Source: Serratia marcescens
GTDB lineage: Bacteria > Pseudomonadota > Gammaproteobacteria > Enterobacterales > Enterobacteriaceae
Direction: 5' to 3'
Assembly (NCBI RefSeq): GCF_001902635.1
Contig: NZ_MJAO01000007.1
Span: forward strand, 186,001 to 250,000
DNA length: 64,000 nucleotides
This document shows, piece after piece, positions 48,150 through 56,588 of the stretch (position 1 is the first letter of the stretch; each line of letters opens with the position of its first letter). The notes beneath the pieces were generated by a model. It was not told where the DNA came from and searched no databases. It was given only the letters and a program-made list of their open reading frames with translations. The position numbers and the translations under genes were made by a program.

Positions 48150-49013
48150 ATGATGAATGTGGCGGTAATAGGTGCAGGCGTAATGGGAACTGGCGTCGCC
48201 CATAATATGGCGCAATACGGCATATCAACCACCGTTGTGGATATTTCCCAGGCTCAACTGGATAAATGCAGACAGATGATTGAAGCAAATTTACGCTTAT
48301 ATCATTTTCATCCGCAGCATAAAAAAAGCACCCGCAGTACGGCGGAGATAATGGGGAATATCCGTTTTACCACCGAGTTGGACGACATTGCAGAATGTGA
48401 CTTGGTGATTGAGAATATCACCGAGGATATCGAGAGAAAAAACGCGCTGTACGCCAGGATGAACACCATCTGCGGCGAATCGACAGTGTTCGGTGTTAAT
48501 ACTTCCGCCATCTCTATCACGGCGTTGTCAAAATTAATTCAGCATCCGGAGAGTGTGGTCGGCGTCCACTTTATGAATCCTGTTCCGCTGATGCATACCG
48601 TCGAATTAATCCGCGGCGTGCATACTTCTGAGCGCACGCTGGAAATATTTCATCATTTATTTTCTCAGATGGGGAAAACCGGCATTGTGGTCAATGATTC
48701 GCCGGGTTTTGTCACTAATCGCGCCATGATGATTTTTGTTAACGAAGCCATATTTATGGTACAGGAGCAGGTCGCTCGCGCCGAGGATATCGACACGCTG
48801 TTTAAAACCTGCTTCGGGCACAAGATGGGACCGCTGCAAACCGCCGATTTGATTGGCCTGGACACGATTCTCCAATCGTTGCAGGTGCTGTATAAAAGTT
48901 TTAATGATGACAAATATCGCCCCTGTTTCTTGTTAAATAAAATGGTTGATGCCGGGTATTTGGGCGCGAAATCGGGGCAGGGTTTTTATCGTTACCAACA
49001 GGCGCACGACTAG
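48150..49013 (+). CDS. clbD: 3-hydroxyacyl-CoA-dehydrogenase-like enzyme ClbD
   Basis: 287 residues; two tandem ATGs (48150, 48153) behind AAAGGAG. Rossmann start VAVIGAGVMGTGVAHNMAQ, the HFMNPVPLMHTVELI motif with catalytic His, and TGIVVNDSPGFVTNR are those of 3-hydroxybutyryl-CoA dehydrogenases. In aminomalonyl-ACP synthesis this enzyme oxidises the side-chain hydroxyl of seryl-ACP to the aldehyde. Works with ClbE (carrier), ClbF and the first A domain of ClbH. Same gene set as ZmaG-I in zwittermicin synthesis. Confidence 0.95.
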   Translation: MMNVAVIGAGVMGTGVAHNMAQYGISTTVVDISQAQLDKCRQMIEANLRLYHFHPQHKKSTRSTAEIMGNIRFTTELDDIAECDLVIENITEDIERKNALYARMNTICGESTVFGVNTSAISITALSKLIQHPESVVGVHFMNPVPLMHTVELIRGVHTSERTLEIFHHLFSQMGKTGIVVNDSPGFVTNRAMMIFVNEAIFMVQEQVARAEDIDTLFKTCFGHKMGPLQTADLIGLDTILQSLQVLYKSFNDDKYRPCFLLNKMVDAGYLGAKSGQGFYRYQQAHD

Positions 49014-49048
49014 CAGTTATTCCAAATTAATCTGATAAGGATATGAAT

Positions 49049-49297
49049 ATGGAAACGCAAGACATGAAGGCCGCCATTCGGCAATTTCTCTCCCGCTCAT
49101 TACGTGGGTATACGTTGAATGACGATGACGATATTTTTTCCCTTGGGCTCGTGCACTCGTTATTTACCGTGCAAATTATTCTTTTTATCGAAAAGACTTT
49201 TCAGGTTGAGCTGGAAGTGAGTGAGTTGAGAATAGAGCAGATTGCTACCATTAATAAAATGGTGGAGCTCATCCAGCGGCAAACCTGCCTGGAGTAA
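49049..49297 (+). CDS. clbE: Free-standing acyl carrier protein ClbE
   Basis: 82 residues from ATG 49049, eight bases behind AAGG; the ATG at 49043 is too close to that site. 82 is also the E. coli ClbE length. The phosphopantetheine Ser is in FSLGLVHSLFT (residue 37 from this start). Acidic, helical, ACP size. It should carry serine loaded by the carrier-less first A domain of ClbH, and hold it while ClbD and ClbF oxidise it to aminomalonyl. Confidence 0.94.
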   Translation: METQDMKAAIRQFLSRSLRGYTLNDDDDIFSLGLVHSLFTVQIILFIEKTFQVELEVSELRIEQIATINKMVELIQRQTCLE

Positions 49298-49300
49298 TCT

Positions 49301-50431
49301 ATGACCACTGAAAATTATGAGATTGTCCGGCACGAGGCCGCACTGTTCGCAGAAAAACATCTCGCCACGGTTGCACAGGATATTGAACGTCAGCAGTTTA
49401 TTGTGCCCGACATTATTTCGCGCGTGGCGCAGGCCGGGTATTTAGGCGCCTCAATCTCCCAAAAATATGGCGGCCGAGATTACGATTCTTACCAACTGTG
49501 TGCCTTGCATGAAGTGATGGCTGGGGTACACGGTTCGTTAGAAAATCTCATTACCGTGACTGGCATGGTCAGCACGCCGCTGCAACGCGCGGGCAGCGCA
49601 GCACAAAAGGCCTATTACTTGCCAAAGCTTGCAACGGGGGAACTGATCGGCGCCATTGCCCTCACTGAACCGAATATCGGCAGTGACCTGATGAACGTGG
49701 AGACGGAATTGCAGCAGGACGGCGATGGTTGGCGGCTGAGCGGCAAAAAGAAATGGATCACGCTAGGGCAGATTGCGGATTTCTTTATCGTTTTGACCCG
49801 TTGCGGCAATCAGTTAGCGACGGTGCTTGTCGATCGCGACACCGACGGTTTCACCATCACACCGCTCAGCGATATGTTGGGGTTACGCGGCAATATGCTG
49901 GCGGAGCTGCATTTTAATGATTGTCGTCTGAAAGCCGACGCGTTGCTCGGCTCGTTCACCTCAGGGGTACCGCTGGCGGTGAATTTTGCGCTCAATGAAG
50001 GGCGATTCACCACCGCTTGCGGCAGCCTGGGATTATGTCAGGCCGCAGTGGACGTGGCGGCGCGCTACATCCGCCAACGTAAACAGTTCAAGCGGCGGTT
50101 GTTTTCCCACGGCATTGTCCAGCAGCTGTTTACCACCATGTTGACCCAAACACGCAGCGCGCAACTGATGTGTTTCAGTGCGGCGGAATACCGCGAAACG
50201 CTGCACACGGCCATGATGAACCAAACGCTGATGGCTAAGTATGTTGCCTCTAAAGCGGCGGTGGACGTGACCGGGAATGCGGTGCAACTGCTGGGCGCGA
50301 ACGGCTGCCATGCTGACTATGCCGTCGAACGTTACTACCGCGACGCCAAAATCATGGAGATTATCGAAGGGACATCGCAAATCCATGAAATCCAAATTGC
50401 GACGAATTACATGATGGGGAGTAAAGCATGA
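49301..50431 (+). CDS. clbF: Acyl-CoA-dehydrogenase-like enzyme ClbF
   Basis: 376 residues, FAD-binding acyl-CoA dehydrogenase fold: GAIALTEPNIGSDLMN (FAD/substrate loop), KKWITLGQIADFFIV, RKQFKRRLFSHGIVQQ and the C-terminal IIEGTSQIHEIQIATNYM. In the aminomalonyl pathway it completes oxidation of the seryl-ACP aldehyde to the carboxylate. Starts four bases after clbE stops and overlaps clbG by four bases (ATGA). Confidence 0.95.
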   Translation: MTTENYEIVRHEAALFAEKHLATVAQDIERQQFIVPDIISRVAQAGYLGASISQKYGGRDYDSYQLCALHEVMAGVHGSLENLITVTGMVSTPLQRAGSAAQKAYYLPKLATGELIGAIALTEPNIGSDLMNVETELQQDGDGWRLSGKKKWITLGQIADFFIVLTRCGNQLATVLVDRDTDGFTITPLSDMLGLRGNMLAELHFNDCRLKADALLGSFTSGVPLAVNFALNEGRFTTACGSLGLCQAAVDVAARYIRQRKQFKRRLFSHGIVQQLFTTMLTQTRSAQLMCFSAAEYRETLHTAMMNQTLMAKYVASKAAVDVTGNAVQLLGANGCHADYAVERYYRDAKIMEIIEGTSQIHEIQIATNYMMGSKA

Positions 50432-51696
50432 CGCAGGATGTCGCGCTGCTGTTCCCCGGTTCCGGTTCGCAATATGTGGGCATGGCACGGCGGTTGTATG
50501 AGCGCTATCCGCAGGTGCGCACGTTGTTTGACGAAGCCAGCCAGATTGCGGAACGGGACATGGCGGCGCTGTGCCTGTCGGGTACCTTGGTGCAACTTGC
50601 CGAGCCGACGGCGATGGCGCTCGCTATCTATACCACCAGCGTGGCCCACTTCGTCGCGTGGCAGCAGTTTTTGGCGCAAACCGGTACCGATGTCAACCTC
50701 CGTTATATGCTGGGTCACAGTTTGGGCGAATATGCTGCGCTGACCTGTAGCGGCGCGTTGAGCTTTTCCCAGGCGCTGGCCCTGGTGGCGATGCGCAGCC
50801 GTTTAGCCGGTGAGATCGCCCGCGAGATGGGCGCGGGTACCACCATAATCAAGCAGGGGAATCAGGCGTTGGTGAAGGCAGCGTGCGAGGCGGCGGAGCG
50901 CGAAACCCGACAGCAGGTAGGCATCGCCTGTTTCAATTCGGCGCAACAGTTTATGTTGTCTGGGCAAAACGCGGCCATTATCGCCGCCGAGCAATACCTG
51001 CTGGATCATGATCGCCAGGTCGAGGTGGTGCCGCTGATTGGCGGTGTTCCTTACCACAGCCCGCTATTGCAACCTTACGGGCAGCAACTGCGCCAGGCGC
51101 TGGAACGCTGCGACTGGCGGCGTCCGTGCTGCCCAGTGATCGCCAATGTCAGCGCTCAACCCTATCCCGATACGGCCACGCCAACGCAATGGCTGGAACA
51201 ACAACTGTCCCAACCTGTGCAGTGGCAGCGTTCTCTCACCTACCTGACAGGGCAATCGGCACCGATCGCGATAGAGATCGGTCCGCAAAGCGTGCTGAAA
51301 AATCTGCTGTTGGAGAATCGCTATCCAGCGCAGGTTTACGCTTTTGACGATCGTCAGGATCGCGCGCGGCTGGCACAGAAACTGGGGGGCGGCACGGTAG
51401 CGCAGACCGATCCGCAAGCCGTGCGCCGCCAGCGCATCACGCTGCTCACCAACGCCTTGACGGCCACACGCCACCACCGCGCCGCCGATGCGGCCGCCAG
51501 TGCGCAATTGAAGGCGTTGCTCAGCCGGTTTTTTGAGCGCATCCAGCAGATTGAACAGCGCGGCACCTCCAGCGAGGAGGACATCGCTTTTCTGTATGAA
51601 CTTCTTGAACAGGGATTTCAACTCAAAGGCAGCAGTCAGGCGGAAATTGACGCCTGCCAAGCGCGGTTGGCTGCCGACAACGGCGGACTGGCATAA
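50428..51696 (+). CDS. clbG: Trans-acting acyltransferase ClbG
   Basis: 422 residues. Malonyltransferase-like fold: LLFPGSGSQYVGMARRLY at the N-terminus, nucleophile Ser98 in LGHSLGEYAAL, catalytic His in VPYHSPLL. A ~100-residue helical C-terminal extension follows the AT core. It has no fused ketosynthase, so it works in trans; in E. coli it transfers aminomalonyl from ClbE to assembly-line carriers. Its partner here is ClbC, which has lost its own AT, and probably later AT-less modules beyond the window. Confidence 0.95.
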   Translation: MTQDVALLFPGSGSQYVGMARRLYERYPQVRTLFDEASQIAERDMAALCLSGTLVQLAEPTAMALAIYTTSVAHFVAWQQFLAQTGTDVNLRYMLGHSLGEYAALTCSGALSFSQALALVAMRSRLAGEIAREMGAGTTIIKQGNQALVKAACEAAERETRQQVGIACFNSAQQFMLSGQNAAIIAAEQYLLDHDRQVEVVPLIGGVPYHSPLLQPYGQQLRQALERCDWRRPCCPVIANVSAQPYPDTATPTQWLEQQLSQPVQWQRSLTYLTGQSAPIAIEIGPQSVLKNLLLENRYPAQVYAFDDRQDRARLAQKLGGGTVAQTDPQAVRRQRITLLTNALTATRHHRAADAAASAQLKALLSRFFERIQQIEQRGTSSEEDIAFLYELLEQGFQLKGSSQAEIDACQARLAADNGGLA

Positions 51697-51743
51697 CCCG
51701 TCACGCCATCCTACGCACTTATCTCGCTTTGAAGGCCAGAGTT

Positions 51744-54700
51744 ATGGAACAGCAAGGGACAACGGGGCAGTCGACCACCGACGACCAAACGATAGTCGAC
51801 TATCTGTATCGTATCGCCGGTGAATATGGGGAAAAGTCAGCCGTGTTGATGGACGACGCGGCGCTGACCTATCGCGAACTCAACGCACGCTCTAACCAAC
51901 TGGCGCATTATTTGCGCGGGCAGGGGATCGGCGAGGACAGCGTGGTGGCGATCCACCTGCCGCGCGGCATGGCAATGCTGATTGCCATTTTCGCCATTGT
52001 AAAGGCTGGCGGCGCCTATTTACCGTTGGCGCATAATGCGCCGCGTAGCCGCATTGAAAACATCCTGAGCAACAGCGCAGCCGCTTGTCTGATCGGTACG
52101 GACGATGGCGATCGCTGGCCGATTCCTCGCGTCGAGGTCGACAGCGCGGCGGTCAGTGCTATGCCGACGAGGGATCTGCGTTACCGGCCGCACGCGCGGC
52201 AACTGGCGTATATCATCTACACCTCCGGTTCCACCGGCGTCCCCAAAGGGGTGGCGACGGAACATGCCGCGCTGCTTAACCGCATTGCCTGGATGCAGAA
52301 CGCCTATCCCATCACGTCGCGGGACGTGCTGTTCCAGAAAACGGTGTACACCTTTGACGTCTCCGTCTGGGAAATGTTCTGGTGGGCGATGTATGGCGCG
52401 TCTGTGGTGCTGTTACCGTCCGGATTGGAGAGCGATCCGCGTACTTTGGTGCGGCTGATTCAGCGTCACCGCGTATCGGTTGTACACTTTGTCCCTTCGA
52501 TGTTGAACCTGTTTGTCGAGTATCTGGAGATAAAACGGGATCCGCGCTTGATCGCCTCGTTGCGATCGGTGTTCGCCAGTGGTGAGAAACTCACAGTCCA
52601 CAGCGTGGCACGCTTTTATCAATCGGTGGCACAGGGCGACCTGATTAATCTCTATGGCCCGACAGAAGCGGCTATCGATGTCAGCCATCACCGCTGCCAG
52701 CGCGAGTACGACTACGACGACATCCCTATCGGCCAGGCGATTGACGGTTGCCGACTCTACGTGCTGGATGAGCAAGGCAATCCGGTAGCGGACGGCGAAG
52801 AGGGAGAGCTTTATCTCGCCGGTATCGGGCTGGCGCGGGGTTATCTCAACAATGCAGCGCTGACCGATCGCTATTTTACCGTGCATCCGACCCTGTGCCA
52901 TTTAGGGCAGCCGGAGCGGCTGTATAAAACCGGCGACCTGGTGTGGCGCGACGTTCAAAGCCAACAGGTTTATTACATCGGGCGCAATGATTTTCAGATT
53001 AAAATAAGAGGGTTACGTGTTGAGTTGGGCGAAATCGAGGCCCATGCGATGCGTTTGCCAGAGGTGCGGCAGGCGGCAGTGGTGGCGGACCAGGACGATC
53101 CCGACAATCAGCTAATTTACGCCTTTGTCGTCAGTAGCGCGCGGCTCAATTTGGAGGCCTTGCTGGATGCATTGGCCAAAAACCTGCCGGCCTACATGCT
53201 GCCGAACCGTCTGTTGGCGTTGTCAGCGTTACCGCTCTCCGCCAATGGCAAGTGCTGTCGTAAAACGTTGCTCGGCTTGGCGCGCGCGCACTCAGCCAGT
53301 TGCGTCGATCTGCGTGAGACACCCGCAGTGCGCTACCTGCCGCTGTCATCGGCGCAAGCGTCTATGTGGTTTATGCAACAGTTGGCGCCGCACACCGCAC
53401 TGTATAATAACCCCGCCGCCTTGCTGCTTGAAGGGGAACTGGATCGCACGCGGATGGACGGCGCGATCCGTCAGCTGATGAGCCGGCATACGCTGTTGCG
53501 CGCCATGGCGGAAACCCACAATGGGCAACCGGTATTGGCGGTGCCTCAGGCCGCTTCGTCGCCGGCGCTGCTGACGATAGTGCCGCTACCTTCGGTGGAC
53601 GATAATAACGCGCTACAGGCGTTGATTAACCAGCGTGCGGCACAACCCATGCTCTTGACGCCGGGTACACCGCTGTGCCGGTTTGAACTGTTGACGTTTG
53701 ATAACGCGCGTAGCGTGCTGTTGATTCATTTGCACCACATCATCAGCGATGGCTGGTCGAAAGGCGTTCTACTACGCGAGTTGCAGGCAGCGTATAACGG
53801 CGAGTCGCCGGCGCAAGAACCGCCGCTGGAGTATATCGATTACCTGGCGCAACAAGAGGAATGGCGCCAGAGTGACGCGTATCAGGACGCGATGCGCTAC
53901 TGGCAAGACACCCTGACGGGTACGCTGCCGATTCTCGATATCCCCACCGATCAACCGCGTCAGACGGTGGCGCGCTACCGAGGGGCATTTGTCACCTTTG
54001 CATTGCCTGACAGCGCCTGCGAGCAGGTGGTGGCAGCAGCGCGTGCGCAGCGCGTGTCGTTGTATAACTATCTGCTGGCCGCCTTTGTGCTCCTGTTGCA
54101 TCGTAATGCGCGTCAGCAGGAATATATCGTCGGTATGCCGATTGCCGCGCGGCTGGCGCAAGAACAGGAGCAGATGATCGCGCCGCTGGTTAACGTGCTG
54201 CCGCTGCGTTTGCCTCTTGACGAGGCGGCATCGTTTTCCGCGTGGGTGCAGACGGTCAGAGGTATTCTGTTCGCCGCTTTCAGGCACCAGCGTCTCGAAT
54301 TCACCGACATCGCGCGCGCATTGAATGTGGAGCGTAGCGCCGGACATTTCCCGGTGTATCAATGCATGTTCCAACTCGACAATATGCCGCTGGCGATCCC
54401 GACGCTCAACGGCGTCAACGTCACTCCGCTACTGTTGGATACCGGTGCATCTCAGGTGGATATTTCGCTGAGTATGCAGCATATCGATGGGCGCATCACC
54501 GGTACCTTCGAATATGACGCCGGGTTGTACAGCGCGGAGCGTATTCGGCATTTGGTGGCGCAGTGGGGGGAACTGTTGGATGAAGCAAACCGTCAGCCCA
54601 CGCTGTCAATCCGCGATCTGATCCGCGTCACCCCCCGGGAACACGCTTGGCTGGCGCGGCACAACGCCACTGAAGTTGCGCTGCCGCCCGTGGATAACCT

Positions 54701-56540
54701 GCTGGCGCTGGTGCTGCCGCACTGCCAGCAGCGCCCCACTCACGTGGCGTTGCGCCACGGTGACAACGCCATGACCTATGGCGAACTGCAACAGGCCACG
54801 ATGCAGATGCGTGCCTGGCTGAGCGCGCAGGGCATACAACGCGGAGAATCTGTCGCGCTGCTGCTGCCGTTTTGCTTCGAGTTGATAATCGCGCAATTGG
54901 CGATCCTCTCTCTTGGGGCGAGTTATGTGCCGCTGGATGGCGATGCGCCAGAGGCCCGCAACGCCCTGATTTTGGCTCAGGCAACATCGCGCATGCTGTT
55001 GGTGGCGCAACCGCAGGAGGCCCCTCATGGGCTGACGATACCCTGGGCGGCGATGCCCGGTTGGCGCAGCCTGTTGGCAGAAATGCAGAGCTTGCCGTTT
55101 ACCGTTGCGCCAGCGGCGTTGGAGAGTGACGCGGTGGTGATCTTCACCTCCGGTACCACTGGGCAACCCAAAGGCGTCCGGCTCAGCCAACGTAATCTGG
55201 TCAACCTGGTGGCTTCCTTTATCTCCAGCTATCAGGTGACGCACCAGGATGTTCTGCTACCCATTACTTCCGTCGCGTCCGCCAGCTTTGTCGGGGAGGT
55301 GCTGCCGCTGCTCGCCGCCGGCGGTACTCTGATATTGGCGCAAAAAGCGCAGAGTCTGGACAGCGATGCGCTCATTGCGCTGCTGGCCTCGCAGCGGGTG
55401 ACGATCCTGAGTACGACCCCATCGCTCTCCGCCAGCCTCTCCGTTCTGGCTCAGGCGATGGGATCGCTGCGCCTGTTTCTGTGCGGCGGTGAGGCGCTGG
55501 AGTATGGGCAGATTGCGCCGTTGCTGCCGAGCATGACGGTGGTTAACGGTTATGGCCTGACCGAAAGCGGTATCTGCTCGACCTACTATCCCGTCGCACA
55601 GCGTACGGCGCAAGAAACGGGGCCACTGCCTATTGGCCGCCCGATCCAGAATACCCAAGCGTATGTGGTGGATGCGGATAACCGCCTGGTACCGCCGGGC
55701 GCCTGCGGCGAACTCTGTTTCTCCGGTCTGGGTATCTCCCCCGGCTACCTTAATTCACAACAGGATCCCGCGCGCTTTGTTGAGTTGCCGGAACATGCCG
55801 GCGTGCGGGTGTTGAAAACCGGCGATCGTGCCCGTTGGGCAACAGACGGGATGTTGTTCTATCTCGGCAGACAGGATCGCCAAGTGCAGATCCGTGGGCA
55901 CCGGGTGGAGCTGGGCGACATCGAAAGCCTGCTGAAACAGCATCCGGATATTGCCGATGCGTGGGTCGATGTGCGCAGCAATGCGGTAGCGACGCAGCTG
56001 TTGGTGGCCTTCTATTGCAGCATCAACGGCGTGGCGCTGGATGCGCAGCAACTGCGCGTGTGGCTTAGCCTGCGGCTACCGTTGCATATGCTGCCGTTGC
56101 TCTACGTGCCGCTGAGCGCCATGCCGCTTGGCGTGAACGGCAAAATCGATCCCCACCGTTTGCCGCAGGTAGACCTGCGACAGGTGGCAGGGCCGGGCGA
56201 GTATGTCCCTCCGGCGACCGAACTGGAACAGCGTCTGGCGGCGATCTGGCAGCAATTGCTTGGCATCGAGCGTGTCGGCACCACCACCAATTTCTTCGAT
56301 CTCGGCGGACACTCGCTTCTGCTGGTACAGATGCAGCAGCACATTGGGCAGCAGTGCGGCCAGCGCGTGGCGTTGGTCGATCTGTTGCGCTTCACCACCA
56401 TCAAACGCTTGGCGGAATTTCTGCTGGCCCCGGATGCAGCGCAAGGGACCACGGGAGATCAGACGCAGCAACGTGCGGCACAACAGCGTTCGGCCTTTGG
56501 TCGGGCGCGCTGGGCTGCCACAACCGACAGTCATCACTGA
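51744..56540 (+). CDS. clbH: Colibactin NRPS ClbH (A-C-A-PCP)
   Basis: 1598 residues from ATG 51744, the E. coli length. First adenylation domain (~10-510): TSGSTGVPKG at ~159, NLYGPTE at ~302; pocket residues read D-V-W-H-F-S-L-I-D, a serine code very like EntF. No carrier follows: only ~22 residues separate its ANGKCCRKTL end from the condensation domain (from ~533; HHIISDG 664-670). Second adenylation domain ~980-1470 (FTSGTTGQPKG at ~1134, NGYGLTES at ~1268); its first pocket position is not Asp (VASASFVGE in place of FDVSVWE). Carrier with Ser1524. The first A domain is thought to load serine onto ClbE; the second is reported in E. coli to handle S-adenosylmethionine for the cyclopropane warhead. 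Confidence 0.95.
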   Translation: MEQQGTTGQSTTDDQTIVDYLYRIAGEYGEKSAVLMDDAALTYRELNARSNQLAHYLRGQGIGEDSVVAIHLPRGMAMLIAIFAIVKAGGAYLPLAHNAPRSRIENILSNSAAACLIGTDDGDRWPIPRVEVDSAAVSAMPTRDLRYRPHARQLAYIIYTSGSTGVPKGVATEHAALLNRIAWMQNAYPITSRDVLFQKTVYTFDVSVWEMFWWAMYGASVVLLPSGLESDPRTLVRLIQRHRVSVVHFVPSMLNLFVEYLEIKRDPRLIASLRSVFASGEKLTVHSVARFYQSVAQGDLINLYGPTEAAIDVSHHRCQREYDYDDIPIGQAIDGCRLYVLDEQGNPVADGEEGELYLAGIGLARGYLNNAALTDRYFTVHPTLCHLGQPERLYKTGDLVWRDVQSQQVYYIGRNDFQIKIRGLRVELGEIEAHAMRLPEVRQAAVVADQDDPDNQLIYAFVVSSARLNLEALLDALAKNLPAYMLPNRLLALSALPLSANGKCCRKTLLGLARAHSASCVDLRETPAVRYLPLSSAQASMWFMQQLAPHTALYNNPAALLLEGELDRTRMDGAIRQLMSRHTLLRAMAETHNGQPVLAVPQAASSPALLTIVPLPSVDDNNALQALINQRAAQPMLLTPGTPLCRFELLTFDNARSVLLIHLHHIISDGWSKGVLLRELQAAYNGESPAQEPPLEYIDYLAQQEEWRQSDAYQDAMRYWQDTLTGTLPILDIPTDQPRQTVARYRGAFVTFALPDSACEQVVAAARAQRVSLYNYLLAAFVLLLHRNARQQEYIVGMPIAARLAQEQEQMIAPLVNVLPLRLPLDEAASFSAWVQTVRGILFAAFRHQRLEFTDIARALNVERSAGHFPVYQCMFQLDNMPLAIPTLNGVNVTPLLLDTGASQVDISLSMQHIDGRITGTFEYDAGLYSAERIRHLVAQWGELLDEANRQPTLSIRDLIRVTPREHAWLARHNATEVALPPVDNLLALVLPHCQQRPTHVALRHGDNAMTYGELQQATMQMRAWLSAQGIQRGESVALLLPFCFELIIAQLAILSLGASYVPLDGDAPEARNALILAQATSRMLLVAQPQEAPHGLTIPWAAMPGWRSLLAEMQSLPFTVAPAALESDAVVIFTSGTTGQPKGVRLSQRNLVNLVASFISSYQVTHQDVLLPITSVASASFVGEVLPLLAAGGTLILAQKAQSLDSDALIALLASQRVTILSTTPSLSASLSVLAQAMGSLRLFLCGGEALEYGQIAPLLPSMTVVNGYGLTESGICSTYYPVAQRTAQETGPLPIGRPIQNTQAYVVDADNRLVPPGACGELCFSGLGISPGYLNSQQDPARFVELPEHAGVRVLKTGDRARWATDGMLFYLGRQDRQVQIRGHRVELGDIESLLKQHPDIADAWVDVRSNAVATQLLVAFYCSINGVALDAQQLRVWLSLRLPLHMLPLLYVPLSAMPLGVNGKIDPHRLPQVDLRQVAGPGEYVPPATELEQRLAAIWQQLLGIERVGTTTNFFDLGGHSLLLVQMQQHIGQQCGQRVALVDLLRFTTIKRLAEFLLAPDAAQGTTGDQTQQRAAQQRSAFGRARWAATTDSHH

Positions 56541-56588
56541 TCCCGCTGAATGGAACGCGTGATAAACCTGAATACAGGGGAAAGCAAC

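Noticed and set aside
53280..53345. A degenerate carrier domain between the first A and C domains of ClbH
   Set aside because: Only about 22 residues lie between the A-domain end and the first C-domain motif, too few for a carrier fold, and no GGxSL motif is present.
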